Source: Lamellibrachia satsuma
Lineage: Eukaryota > Annelida > Polychaeta > Sabellida > Siboglinidae
Direction of reading: 5' to 3'
Length of the DNA: 64,000 bases
Assembly: GCA_033239005.1 (NCBI GenBank)
Contig: BSQZ01000053.1
Location: 3,371,501-3,435,500, forward strand
Shown: positions 39,966-52,024 of the stretch, piece after piece
Layout: each line of letters opens with the position of its first letter
Position numbering within the stretch: the stretch's first letter is position 1
The notes under the pieces: generated by a model
Told to the model about the DNA's origin: nothing
The model's input: only the letters and a program-made list of their open reading frames with translations
The model's database searches: none
Program-made: the position numbers and the translations under genes

Positions 39966-40228
39966 AACTTCGATCCGACGAGGCACAAACCTGTTTCGAC
40001 GGCGACCCGGGACGCATGCTGGCGGGTTAGTGATATGGCGGCTGACGTGTCAATTGGAGAATACGAAGTTGCTGAAGTCGCACACGGGTCGATGGGATAC
40101 AAAGTGTCGTGTAGCGGAGGACGGGGTCAGAGGGTAAATAACAACGGTTTCGTGTAGTGGCATATATCGATGTGTTGAGGTAATCGCTGAGACATTATGA
40201 ATCTAAAGATGCCTACACTAGGTGGTGT

Positions 40229-40534
40229 ATTGTGATCAGGTTTTTTATGGCCTTTCACACGGGCAATTTACCCGTATGAAAACCTTCCACGCCCGTGTGA
40301 AAACCCTACATGCCCATGTGAAATTCAAAATTAGATAAAAAACAATTGTGTTGTGTATATATGCGCGGTAATGCGCTTGATAAAAGTAAAAACATGTTTG
40401 TCCATGGCCGTGTGAAATGTTTGTCCGTGGCCGTGTGAAATGTTTGTCCGTGGCCGTGTGAAATGTTTGCCCGTGGCCGTGTGAAATGCTGCACTGTCCA
40501 TGTGAGCTGAACCTTATAAAAACCTGATTGTGAT
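40229..40534 (+). mobile_element. hAT-type MITE with 8-bp target-site duplication
   Basis: Element 40237-40526 (290 bp) with terminal inverted repeats CAGGTTTTTTATGG / CAGGTTTTTATAAGG. ATTGTGAT is present perfectly on both sides (40229-40236, 40527-40534). The inside carries a 23-bp tandem repeat (GTTTGTCCGTGGCCGTGTGA, about five units, 40394-40505) and inverted copies of GTGTGAAA near the left end. Confidence 0.82.
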
Positions 40535-40745
40535 AGTTATTTTTGTCTGCGCGCATGTAAGCACGCACACACATCCTTAGAACAAATCCTCTGTTCTCAG
40601 TGTTGACCACTCATTGTTTCGCCAATAACAACATTGCAATTCATTATATTTTGGTCAGTCTATTAAATTGTATTATTCGTCAAAAAACAAATTTGTACAA
40701 AGGGAATATGATTTATACGCCGCACGATGGTCGCACTGGACACTA

Positions 40746-41893
40746 TAGGGGAAGGTGGGGCATGTCAGCACACTTAAGGTATAATAACCAATGAACTGTT
40801 AATGCCAGAAGGGTAACATTTCGCTTTGTTAACCTGTTTATTTAATAGTTTACTACTACCAATTATTAAACTTTAACTCAACGAATTATATATTATCAAT
40901 ATGCACTGATCACTGGTGCACTGATAGAGGAACATTCATAGCTTATATCAGGTCTTTGTTACAAAGCAGAATACGAAATGTAATGATAAATTTGAGGGTG
41001 CAGAACATCGTATAGCTTGTTATGTATATCCATGTGTATTCTTTGGGGTACAAAGGCGCCCATAAAAATAACATAGACATAATCAACTGTCGTTTATATA
41101 GTAGTACAATGGCCTAAATTTGGTGAGGTGGATGCGTGATATTGGTCTGTCTCGACTGCAGCGCACATGGAAAGCCACGCGATGAAGAAAACCAGAAGGA
41201 CACAGAATAAAAACAACATTATAGTTATACACTTCAAGATACATCAACACTTAACCTACATAAACTGTCACGTTATTAGTTTATTTTCTGCCTTTAACAC
41301 ATCCCACGTCCCATCTATTTTTAGACGAACCTCCCACCTCCTTAACACAGTTCAAAGTATACCATCCCTGAGACAAATTCCACGTTTTATGGATACGTGT
41401 ACAACGCACAGTAACACACGCAAGACATTTAGCGCATCAAATCACAATTATTCACTGAAAATAATGGATATACACTGAGAGGTACCACTGATATGTGAAT
41501 CAAATATGTTAGTGAATTAATCATCATGCCTTCAAGTTCTGTAAATTACATACTGGGGCATCTACGCACACACCTGTGCGGAGATGCGCCAAACGACCGG
41601 CGGTGGAAGATTGTCAGTTATCGCGTACACGCGTTCTATGGCGGTAAAGTTTATTTGTGCAACGACAACACTAATGACACACATTAAAACATTTCATAGA
41701 CACACCAATATACATATATTATCGAGAGTGTGAATTACGTATCAATATATCAATAGAATTACATGAGATTCTGCAAAAAAACTATATTTTAACTTTTATC
41801 TATGTATGAGTTAGATGCTACCGTAGAACACAGTTTTGAAACCCAATGTGTGCGGACATGCCTCAGCGTGCGGACATGCCCCACCTTCCCCTA
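40746..41893 (+). mobile_element. 1.14-kb inverted-repeat DNA element with TA duplication
   Basis: Left end GGGGAAGGTGGGGCATGTC at 40748; the right end is its reverse complement ending at 41891. Both sides are flanked by TA. The right TIR contains a second copy of GTGCGGACATGCC. Inside no transposase is recognisable; a 13-bp hairpin (GCATCTACGCACA with TGTGCGGAGATGC) is at 41549-41579. Confidence 0.7.
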
Positions 41894-41971
41894 TTAAGGT
41901 TGTGACCAACACCAGTTAATTCTAGAGTACATAATAGCCATATTCGGAAGATAATTGGATGATTGTTTGGT

Positions 41972-41981
41972 TACACACACA

Positions 41982-42071
<90 letters not shown>
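41972..42071 (+). repeat. (CACG)n(CA)n microsatellite before first exon e
   Basis: About 65 bp of ACGC units then about 32 bp of AC. Confidence 0.97.
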
Positions 42072-42072
<1 letters not shown>

Positions 42073-42164
42073 TTCAAATCAATTACAGTTCAGTTTGTTT
42101 AAAAAAGCTCGTCTCCAAAAGGAAAGGAATGGATGAAAGAGTTCGTAATCAACAGGAGGCGCTG

Positions 42165-42280
42165 CTTCACTGATAAACGTGTCATACGCTAGGCGTCAGT
42201 ACATGTCCTATGCCACACTTCTGTTGTCGTTGTCAAGCGTCATACTCGAGTCGTACAAGTTATCAGTTCCATCGCTATGG
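42165..42280 (+). other. Candidate KLHL first coding exon e (ATG G|gtaagt)
   Basis: Block TACGCTAGGCGTCAGTACAT, GTTGTCAAGCGTCATACTCG, then TTCCATCGCT ATG G at 42277-42280, donor GTAAGTTTTATTCTCC, phase 1. Nearest intact first exon to copy B (2.3 kb upstream). The intron start carries a short (ATA)n-tailed insertion at about 42318-42415 with a GGCGCCTATATCC tail typical of SINE/LINE 3' ends. Confidence 0.6.
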
Positions 42281-43157
42281 GTAAGTTTTATTCTCCAAAT
42301 TAGTTGGTTTCTGATGTTATAATAATAATAATAATTGACTTCTATGGCGCCTATATCCTCAGGAACCTGAGCTCAGAGGCGCAACAAAACAGAATCAGTA
42401 GGCGTAAGATATATAATCTTGAGAGTTTAGTGACGAGGTTGTTTGATATAAAAAGGAATACATTAACATACAACGAACACTAATAGCGATGTCGCTTATT
42501 TACGTGGAATTTTACTTTCGTTTTACTTTACGAAGTTGTTCAGTATCTGTGCGGACATGTCGCAGCAAACGCGTCATAAAACATGGCTCCTCCAACTTGT
42601 TCGTTAATTATGTTGTTATGACTGGAGGGGTTGGGGAGAAATTAATTAGGGTTAGGGTTAGCCAATCCAGGAAATAGGTGTACCGCAACAAAGTATTCTC
42701 TTTGAACTATCAGTGTAGAATGACCATTTGCTCTGCAACAGGTTGCAACGACACGAATTCTCTTAGTCCTAGATGCCGGCTATGTATATACACCGTCCTT
42801 CATTTTATCTAGCCTGTTGCCTTATGACACTAGACACAGTAAGAATCTATGACGGTGTTGCTTATTATAGTCACAACTCATTATAGTCACATTGTGATTA
42901 GCACATTCACAGCCGGCCATGTTGTATACGCCATTGCCTGCCAACGCGTGGTTAACAACAAATAGAGATACATGTAGGTCCGCCTGGCGATAAAGACATA
43001 CACTAAACAGATACCAGAATAAATACAGGGTATTTCGGACACGTGATAGTTCCTTATAACGTTTTCTGTAAACTAAACACAAAATTTAGAAATAATTTGT
43101 AAGAACTGAAAAACCAGAAAAGTTGCACTATAGACAATAGCAGTAACATGTGTAACA

Positions 43158-43163
43158 CACACA

Positions 43164-43247
<84 letters not shown>

Positions 43248-43343
43248 CGTATCTTTCTTTCATGCCCGCGAGCACACACACACACACACACACTCACAAA
43301 CCAGCACACAAACACACGCACGAACGCACGCACGCACACACAC
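43158..43343 (+). repeat. (CACG)n/(CA)n microsatellite
   Basis: About 77 bp of ACGC, then AC, a short break and further AC/ACGC units. Precedes the broken first exon f. Confidence 0.97.
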
Positions 43344-43389
43344 TTAATGAAATTAATTAACAGAAGGCGCTGCATTACTAGTAAACATG

Positions 43390-43480
43390 TAATACGCTAG
43401 GCGTCACTACATGTCCCATGTCACACTTCAGTGGTTTTGTCGGTGTCAAACGGAGTCATATTCTAGTCGAAGTTGTCGTA
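43390..43480 (+). pseudogene. Broken KLHL first-exon block f
   Basis: Same upstream block (CACTTCAGTGG, GTCGGTGTCAAACGG, TCGAAGTTGTCGTATG), but the sequence then jumps into what lies about 230 bp further on in other copies (GCTCCAGTGTGTTACAGTTA), deleting the ATG and donor. Confidence 0.6.
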
Positions 43481-44421
43481 TGTCGCTGCTCCAGTGTGTT
43501 ACAGTTAAGCCACATTAAGAGTGTTACATTCACACAGGTGCTTTGCACTCAAGTAGGCCGTGTGTCGACATCCGGCAATGTTGTATTTAGGTGGACAGTT
43601 GTATTACGTGGGCGGCCTATTTATGTTAATGACTGTGTTGCTCTAATATCGGTGCCCCAAAATAAAATTCAGTGTGTTACTGTTAAGTCTGTGCAACCAA
43701 CATCAACATATAAAACTCATTATAGTCACACATGTGATTAGCACACAAGTCGTTTTGGCCGTTGACAGCCGGCGATGCTGCATTCTCAGTCGCAGGCCGA
43801 CGTATGGTTAACCACAAACAGAGATACATATAAACATACACGTATGTCCGCCTGACCATCAATGGATACACTAAAGGTATACCATAGTGAATAATGGGTG
43901 TTTCGGGTACCAGATACCTCCTTCTACTGTTTTCTGTTTTGCAACTTTATGATTGGTTTAGTTGGCAAAGAAATATATTTCCTGGTTTCAAAACGTTTTC
44001 CGTCATTAAGTAGTTAGTTAACCCAATTTAATTAACTGTCAAATAAACACAAATTGTAAGAGTAATATGTAAGAAGTGAAAACCAGAACAGTTACCTAGA
44101 CAATGCCAGTGACATGTCGTGAGTTATGATGCTTTTACAAAACTACCAACAATACCCATCCTACGGACTGGACAATTAGGTAGTTATCACAGAAACATAC
44201 ACCTATGCATTGGCACTTGGTGCAGCCAGTCAACATATTGAAACTGACTTGGGACACTCGTACACAGGACACATGACGTTGCAAAATATCGTTCGTAATT
44301 GTTCGGACAGCGATGCGAACAATTGTATGTATTATCTACGAGGGGTAACTACATTCGTAGATAGAGTAAAATTAAGGTTAATTTCGAAAAATAATAGTGC
44401 TACGACTTCCTGGGGCCGTAG

Positions 44422-44435
44422 ACACACTCACACAT

Positions 44436-44515
<80 letters not shown>

Positions 44516-44551
44516 ACGCACGCACGCACACGCACACGCACACACACATCC
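44422..44551 (+). repeat. (CA)n/(CACG)n microsatellite upstream of KLHL-B exon 2
   Basis: Ends about 70 bp before acceptor TTGTAG at 44620, as in cassettes A and C. Confidence 0.97.
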
Positions 44552-44620
44552 CGTTATTCCCTTGTCTGTATGCTGCTTTTTGTTGTATTTGTCTACAAGT
44601 GCTATATGCCTATGTTGTAG

Positions 44621-46335
44621 CATCAACTAACTTGACAACCGAGACGTTTGTTGACACGGCATACCAGAATGCGTTCATGAAGGGAATGCATAAACTGCGC
44701 CAGAAGGAAGAGTATACTGATGTGACGTTACAGTCGGGTGATATACAAATCCGGTGTCATCGAAACGTTCTGGCGGTCGCAACTGATTACTTCAAAGCAA
44801 TGTTCAGGTGTGGTCTTGAAGAAAGCACGTCATCCACAGTCCCGCTGACAATGGAACCGGAGATACTGACCAGCATCGTCGACTATTTGTACACCGGTGA
44901 GATTGAGCTGACTGTCGACAACGTGGAGAGCTTGGTCAAGGCAGGCGACGTCCTACAGCTGGATACCCTCAAGGTGGCCTGCGAGAACTTCATGTTGAAG
45001 CAGGTCGGGCCGGCCAACTGTGTCGGATTCTCTAAATTTGCCACGTTGTATCGACTGGACAAGCTGCAGCAGAAAGCCAGTGGAGTGATACAGTCCGAGT
45101 TTAAAATTGTCGCACTTAAAGAGGAATTCAAAGAGTTATCCTGCAAAGAACTAATCGAGTTCATCAAAGATGATGACGTCAATGTTGAAGACGAGGACGT
45201 TGTCTTCGATGCCGTGCTAGGTTGGGTTCGACATGACCTTGACAACAGGAAGTCGTCCTTTCAACCGATTATTGAACATGTCCGCCTGCCATATTGTACG
45301 AGCATGTACTTGCGGCACATTAAGGACACATATGACCTGTTCACCCCCATGTGCTATGAATATCTAATCGAAGCATTTTCGTTCCAGTTAGACACTGTGC
45401 ACCAACATGCGTTCAGCAGTTGCCGCACGGTGCCTCGCACCAACTTCCGAATGAAGTCTTGTCTCCTGTTAGTTGGTGGTCTGGCATGTTTGGAGGGCGA
45501 AGACAAAGAATTTGAGCACAAAAGCTGCCAGTACTACAAGGAAGACACAATTACTTGGGAGTCACTGACGGAGCTGCCAAAGTCGGTCGGTAGGACTGGT
45601 ACGACGTATGTCGCGTGGACAGCAGGCCTGGTGGTGACAGGGGGCAGGACGGGAGGCGCGTTCAACCAATGCTGGCACTTTGATATGCCCATAAAGAAGT
45701 GGGAGGCGATGCCACCACTTATCACTGCACGGCGCCACCACCGCAGTGTCTCTCTGGACGACTGCGTCTACGTGGTGGGAGGGATGGATGTTAATAACAC
45801 AATGCTCGCATCTGTTGAGTGTCTGAATGCTAACAGGAACCAGTGGTTGTCCCTGCCCGAGATGACACAGGCTGTGTATCTCCCCGCGGTTGTCACGTAC
45901 AATAACAAGATCTTTGTTTTTGGTGGCCGAGATGCCCAGAATAAGGGCCTGTGTTGCACACAGGTGTTTGATACGACACAGGGCCAGTGGAGCACTCTGC
46001 CAGACATGCCTGAAGTGTGCGACTTAGGTGCTGCTGTCACACTGAACGACTGTATGTATGTGGTGGGAGGCTTCGGACACACATGTTTGAAATATGACCC
46101 GACCTCGGATAATTGGACAAAGCTGAGTCAGCCAAGCCTGAGCCACGGCAATGCCCCAGCAGTCGTGTGGCGCGGCTCTATACTGGTGGCAGGGGGTGGA
46201 GATGCCAAGCCAGAATCATCGATCATTGAACAGTACAGTCCTCTCACAGACACTTGGCTGGAATGGAAAACAACACTAGATATGAAGGCGGTGTTCCATT
46301 GCATGTTCAACGTTGACCTCTCAGGTAGTGTGTGA
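44621..46335 (+). CDS. KLHL-like BTB-BACK-kelch protein copy B, intact
   Basis: One open exon of 571 codons after acceptor TATGTTGTAG; with a phase-1 first exon (ATG G) it gives [16 protein letters not shown] and a 572-residue protein. BTB (about 20-130) has [30 protein letters not shown] and [15 protein letters not shown] (about 135-240) has [18 protein letters not shown] and LGWVRHD; six kelch blades (about 290-565) carry GG doublets ([36 protein letters not shown]). Family role: adaptor of CUL3 ubiquitin ligases. An in-frame ATG at 44599 in the intron could also serve without splicing ([10 protein letters not shown]). Which KLHL subfamily is unclear; likely a lineage-specific expansion. 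Nearest first exons are at 42277 and 39248. Confidence 0.93.
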
Positions 46336-46339
46336 CATA

Positions 46340-47365
46340 CAATGTTTTGGAACTGGAACTTGCATCATACGCCTCACAGAGTGTAGTTTGTATCAATGAT
46401 TGTAGATATATTATAATACAATTATATATAACAGTTAGACATTGTATATGATGATGAAGTAGTTTGTGATTCAAGATTTCTCGAGACTGGGGATATTATG
46501 AATGACCCACGTGGACGGTTGACGATTTCGTAATTCAGAAGAGTAGGAGTTCGTAGTTACGTACAAATGTATGCAACGCTATGCGTCAAACGTCCACATA
46601 AGTTCCTCCTTACGTGACGAAAGCTTCGTACAAACAAATTGACTTAGCTGCATGGCATGAACTTATGTATCAGTGGAATTAATGGTGCACTCTGGTTTCA
46701 AAAGTATACCTACCTGTTAGTCCCTGCATTGAACAAAGACAATTATTGATGAATACATAATAATTGGAGATTTATGCAACGTGCGCTGTGCAGTTTGTAT
46801 TCTACATGCCATTAATAACATTTTGTAAACGTGTAATACCTTTCTGAAATGGCATGCATAATTACATTTGTAGCTGCATATTAATTTAGCTACATGTGCG
46901 TTCTGTCTTAAATTAAGTTTCTCGCATTATATAATACAATTTTCGGTGTGGCTGCCTAGTACCATGACGTTATTATATGAATATTGAATTAAAGTACTTG
47001 ATAATACATTACACTTGATCATGGTGTGGACACCATTAGGATAGTGTCTGTATGCACCAAGTTATCATGATTATTCGATGTTGTGCACGGTTTTTAATCG
47101 GGGTATCCCCAACTCAAATTTGAAATGTACTTTGCCTATTATGTGATCAGGACAAGTGCAACGATTTGATTAATGACGTAACGTATACATTAGTTTGTTA
47201 ACTACAGTCTTGAAGAACATATGTATGTAAACATTGTAATCGCACGCAATATCTGTGCATACCATCAGTTAAATATGTGTTTACATATTGTATTTTATTG
47301 TACTGTATAGTATTGTGTGACATTGTTGACCTGGTATTGGGACAGCATCGGATAGTCCATGTTTA
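46340..47365 (+). other. 3' flank of KLHL-B
   Basis: First 300 bp homologous to the KLHL-A 3' flank; then AT-rich DNA with no gene or repeat recognised. Confidence 0.6.
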
Positions 47366-47369
47366 GTAC

Positions 47370-49420
47370 GTCGGCTGGACACGGTAGGGCGTGGTAGCGT
47401 GCCCGCTTAGAAGGTTGGACACGGCAGGGCGTGGTAGCGTGCCCGCTTAGAAGGCTGGACACGGTAGGGTGTGGTAGCGTGCCCGCTTAGAACGCTGGAC
47501 ACGGTAGGGCGTGGTAGCGTGCTCGCTTAGAACGCTAAACACGGTAGGGCGTGGTAGCGTGCTCGCTTAGAAGGCCGGACACGGTAGGGTGTGGTAGCGT
47601 GCCCGCTTAGAAGGCCGGACACGGTAGGGCGTGGTAGCGTGCCCGCTTAGAAGGCCGGACACGGTAGGCCGTGGTAGCGTGCCCGCTTAGAACGCTAAAC
47701 ACGGTAGGGTGTGGTAGCGTGCCCGCTTAGAAGGCCGGACACGGTAGGGCGTGGTAGCGTGCCCGCTTAGAACGCTGGACACGGTAGGGTGTGGTAGCGT
47801 GCCCGCTTAGAACGCTGGACACGGTAGGGCGTGGTAGCGTGCTCGCTTAGAAGGCCGGACACGGTAGGGTGTGGTAGCGTGCCCGCTTAGAAGGCCGGAC
47901 ACGGTAGGGTGTGGTAGCGTGCCCGCTTAGAAGGCCGGACACGGTAGGGCGTGGTAGCGTGCCCTAGAACGCTGGACACGGTAGGGTGTGGTAGCGTGCC
48001 CGCTTAGAACGCTGGACACGGTAGGGCGTGGTAGCGTGCCCGCTTAGAAGGCCGGACACGGTAGGGCGTGGTAGCGTGCTCGCTTAGAACGCCGGACACG
48101 GTAGGGCGTGGTAGCGTGCTCGCTTAGAACGCTGGACACACGGTAGGGCGGTGTGTAGCGTGCCCGCTTAGAAGGCCGGACACGGTAGGGTGTGGTAGCG
48201 TGCTCGCTTAGAACGCTGGACACGGTAGGGTGTGGTAGCGTGCTCGCTTAGAACGCTGGACACGGTAGGGCGTGGTAGCGTGCCCGCTTAGAAGGCCGGA
48301 CACGGTAGGGTGTGGTAGCGTGCCCGCTTAGAAGGCCGGACACGGTAGGGCGTGGTAGCGTGCCCGCTTAGAACGCTGGACACGGTAGGGCGTGGTAGCG
48401 TGCCCGCTTAGAACGCTGGACACGGTAGGGCGTGGTAGCGTGCTCGCTTAGAAGGCCGGACACGGTAGGGCGTGGTAGCGTGCTCGCTTAGAACGCTGGA
48501 CACGGTAGGGCGTGGTAGCGTGCCCGCTTAGAAGGCCGGACACGGTAGGGTGTGGTAGCGTGCTCGCTTAGAAGGCCGGACACGGTAGGGTGTGGTAGCG
48601 TGCTCGCTTAGAACGCTGGACACGGTAGGGCGTGGTAGCGTGCCCGCTTAGAAGGCCGGACACGGTAGGGTGTGGTAGCGTGCTCGCTTAGAACGCTGGA
48701 CACGGTAGGGCGTGGTAGCGTGCCCGCTTAGAACGCTGGACACGGTAGGGCGTGGTAGCGTGCCCGCTTAGAAGGCCGGACACGGTAGGGTGTGGTAGCG
48801 TGCCCGCTTAGAAGGCCGGACACGGTAGGGCGTGGTAGCGTGCTCGCTTAGAACGCTGGACACGGTAGGGCGTGGTAGCGTGCTCGCTTAGAACGCTAAA
48901 CACGGTAGGGCGTGGTAGCGTGCTCGCTTAGAAGGCTGGACACGGTAGGGTGTGGTAGCGTGCCCGCTTAGAACGCTGGACACGGTAGGGCGTGGTAGCG
49001 TGCCCGCTTAGAACGCTGGACACGGTAGGGCGTGGTAGCGTGCTCGCTTAGAAGGCTGGACACGGTAGGGTGTGGTAGCGTGCCCGCTTAGAACGCTGGA
49101 CACGGTAGGGCGTGGTAGCGTGCCCGCTTAGAACGCTGGACACGGTAGGGCGTGGTAGCGTGCTCGCTTAGAAGGCCGGACACGGTAGGGTGTGGTAGCG
49201 TGCCCGCTTAGAAGGCCGGACACGGTAGGGTGTGGTAGCGTGCTCGCTTAGAACGCTGGACACGGTAGGGCGTGGTAGCGTGCCCGCTTTGAAGTCTGGA
49301 CACGGTAGGGCGTGGTAGCGTGCCCGCTTTGAAGTCTGGACACGGTAGGGCGTGGTAGCGTGCCCGCTTAGAAGTCTGGACACGGTAGGGTGTGGTAGCG
49401 TACCCGCTTAGAACGCCAGA
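47370..49420 (+). repeat. 40-bp minisatellite, about 51 copies, from a tRNA-like SINE head
   Basis: Unit GGACACGGTAGGGCGTGGTA + GCGTGCCCGCTTAGAAGGCC, period 40 bp. Variable positions are mainly GGGCG/GGGTG, GCCCGC/GCTCGC and AAGGCC/AACGCT. Copies with a 4-bp loss near 47964 and a scrambled unit near 48137 break the phase. The last unit runs directly into GACTCTCAATCTAGAGAACC and a SINE body, so the unit equals the box-A half of a tRNA-like head. No spacers, so not a CRISPR array. Confidence 0.93.
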
Positions 49421-49745
49421 CTCTCAATCTAGAGAACCCTGCTCTTGTTGCCGTTTCAAAACTTTTTGCAATTTTGTTCACCCCACGTTGTTACAGTTCA
49501 TTCAGCTGTATACATGAGTACCTGGCTTCAGACAGAGGTAGATATGTGAACGAATAGTCTTCGCGCAGTAATTGCAGTGTGGTTGAGAAGAGCCAGGGAT
49601 GAAGTGTATAGCGCTTTGAGCAGTCCCGTGGACTAGATACCGCTATATATAAGAGCGTATCTTTTTACTTTTGACACCACTGTACATTGTACAAATGTTG
49701 GCATGAAGCATAATATGCCATGATCGACATCCCTGCAGGGTCTGT
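49400..49745 (+). mobile_element. SINE body downstream of the minisatellite
   Basis: CTCTCAATCTAGAGAACCCT, TTCACCCCACGTTGTTACAG, CAGCTGTATACATGAGTACC, GTAATTGCAGTGTGG and the tail TAGCGCTTTGAGCAGTCCC with CTATATATAAGAGCG. The same body is at 62575-62860 and (reverse) 30275-30580. Confidence 0.8.
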
Positions 49746-49919
49746 GTGTAACGTTGTGAACTGCCACTTGTATTATACACATCCAGAAGAGATTACTGTA
49801 AAGAAGAAAGTTTAGTAGTTGATTAAATTAATTAATATTTGCATGATTTAGGTACACGCATACCTATTCAGGATCCACATACGTTTGTTATATTACATTA
49901 TGTTGCACCATGCTGCAGA

Positions 49920-50460
49920 TTGTTCGTAAAATCCTACAATTTGCTTTCGGAAATCAACACGGGAGATGCTCCTCGTCAGATATTTCCAAAAACAAGAATA
50001 TATTGTCAATATACGCAGTGGATCCTTCCGTCACTGACACGCCCACATGCTGCCCGTCAACCACCAAACATGTAAGCTTCTGACCAACATTACTGTTGTA
50101 GTGATCGAATACCGCCATTTCCCAGTCCAAATATAAAAATTTTGATAGAAAAGAAAAAAAATGGGATTCCATCACTAGCACTTTTTTCGTGTGACTTAAA
50201 CCCGGAAATAAAACAAAGATCTGTCCCCAATGTTGACATGGCGACATATCGGTGAATCCGTCTTTTCAAAATCCATGGCACTTAATTGATTCTTAAGACA
50301 TGGAACCGGAAGTGAATATTGACGACATGAATTAACCAGATCAGTGGTGCCGTCTGACGGTATTAGTCAAACCACGCGTGTTCAGCCAGACACTGTTCGC
50401 CGAGTTCACGAAGGCGTCACTGTCAGCTAAACGACAGCAGCCATTTAATTAGTGAGTTAT
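49920..50460 (+). repeat. Duplicated KLHL 3' flank, copy 1
   Basis: Diverged copy of 58000-58490 (shared AAATCAACACGG, TGCTCCTCGTCAGAT, CTAACATTACTGTTGTAGT-like words and TTCGCCGAGTTCACGAA). It sits downstream of copy B as its partner sits downstream of copy C/D, supporting whole-cassette duplication. Confidence 0.75.
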
Positions 50461-50909
50461 AGTATACTGACAGAATACAACCAACCCAGCATGAAAATGT
50501 TATATTGCATGTTCATTTCGCAACTTGACACACTGTTTGTCAACAAAATGTTATCCAGAAGCAAGGAGTCAGCGCGAAAAGAGAAATCTCAGTGAGTTCG
50601 ATTTACCGAAATTGGTTATCAAGCTTACCGCCAGGGTGAGCTACTCTTGTGACAGGGTCGTTCACAAACCACTATGTGGCGCCTCTGTTCCGAGAATGGC
50701 GCCGACTGGAGTAAAATATAGTGTCACGTTTCGTTTACGTTACTTCCGTGACAAAAGTAGGAATTGGGGAATAACGTGCTTCACCCGATTTGTGTTAAAA
50801 AAACAGGTGGGAATGAGGTTGAAACAAATGTATTTATTTGTCTATATACATGCCATGCATAAGGATTTTCCACCAGCGTGGATGTCGACTCGTTTATAAA
50901 CGCATACGG

Positions 50910-51010
50910 TACAGTAAAATTACTGATGTTTTCCTGTCCTGTTAACGGGCTGGCCCCGAATATATGGTGCTATATAAATGTTAGTAATCATAATAAATAA
51001 TAATAATAAA
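50910..51010 (+). mobile_element. SINE/LINE 3' tail with (AAT)n
   Basis: GGTGCTATATAAATGTTAGT followed by AATAATAAT repeats, a common 3' end of invertebrate retroposons. Confidence 0.5.
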
Positions 51011-51369
51011 AGAACCACACATGGACCAAACGTGTAAATCTAGTTTTAACATCTGCAGACAGTGTATTTTCTCCAAATATTTCATTTGTACCATTATTAT
51101 TGACGTCTCAGTACATTAACTCTAGCGGAAGTGCATTAAACGTCTTCAACAAGGTACCGAAGATCTAAGGTGGATATGCAAGTATCAGTATCGCAGAAGG
51201 ATTTGGACAGCGACGTCCTGGACAGATATATGCAAGTTGGAGATTAGCACGAAGGTTATGCAGACACCAGTGTGATGTTGATAGAAAATTCAAGTCAGTT
51301 GATCTATTGACTGTGCAATAATTGTGTGCAGATAGACGTAATTTTTATTACTATTATTATTTTTTACAT

Positions 51370-51960
51370 TTGATACATCTTATCGATACCGTTAGACCTT
51401 CGCTGGCGTAAATCGACTGCCCGTTGTTGTTTTCTCTCAGGCGACGTCTCACCTGAATGACCACATCGCGCACTTGTATAGTGGCAAATTTTACATTACA
51501 ATCTCTCCCAGCGACGGGCTTAGGCCCAAGTCTGTAGCTGGTGACGATGTCATGATTGGAGGTGATAAGGCAATTGTGTCGTTGACAAAGGTCACAACTT
51601 TCGCAGTGGTGTCTTCTTTGCTGGTTTCTTCCATTCCGTTGAATCTCAGGTTGGAGCGTCGTGAATACTGCTCCAACCAATCGTTGTCTGCTTCAACCGC
51701 CGAAAGCCGTTTTTTCAATGTGGTTATATGCTGGTATTTTTTGTCCAACCGATCATTCGGATGCGATATTTTGGCAGTCAGATTTTCTATTTTGTCTGCC
51801 AGCAACTTGGAGGTACAGAAATGATTTCAGCTTGTTTATGATTCTCTCGTCGGTAAGTAACTCCACAGGTTTCAGTGCTATCGCGTCTGTATTTGGTGGT
51901 TCCTTGCAGACATTCTTCAATGTCTGTGAGTTTCAACAGAAAGCCTACTATAAAAAAAAT
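51370..51960 (-). mobile_element. LINE ORF1 fragment (coiled coil plus RNA-binding part)
   Basis: Minus-strand frames, with frameshifts, read KLTDIEECLQG, LLADKIENLTAKI, a coiled-coil-like KRLSAVEADNDWLEQYSR, RSNLRFNGMEE, then in another frame SYRLGPKPVAGRDCNVKF and RRRLRENNNGQSIYASEG. LEQYSRRxNLRxxG is the hallmark of L1-type ORF1 proteins. Truncated and dead. Confidence 0.8.
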
Positions 51961-52024
51961 ACCAACTATTTTTTCTCCCGAACCGACGTGTGTTAGGCTA
52001 CGACTGCCATCTTGAATCCTAATT

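Noticed and set aside
42640..42665. Telomere-like repeat
   Set aside because: Only two TTAGGG units; too short to mean anything.
47370..49420. CRISPR array
   Set aside because: The 40-bp units are contiguous with no spacers, the genome is animal, and the unit is a SINE head.
50525..50899. 124-codon plus-strand frame
   Set aside because: No recognisable motif, no splice context, overlaps duplicated flank and AT-rich DNA.
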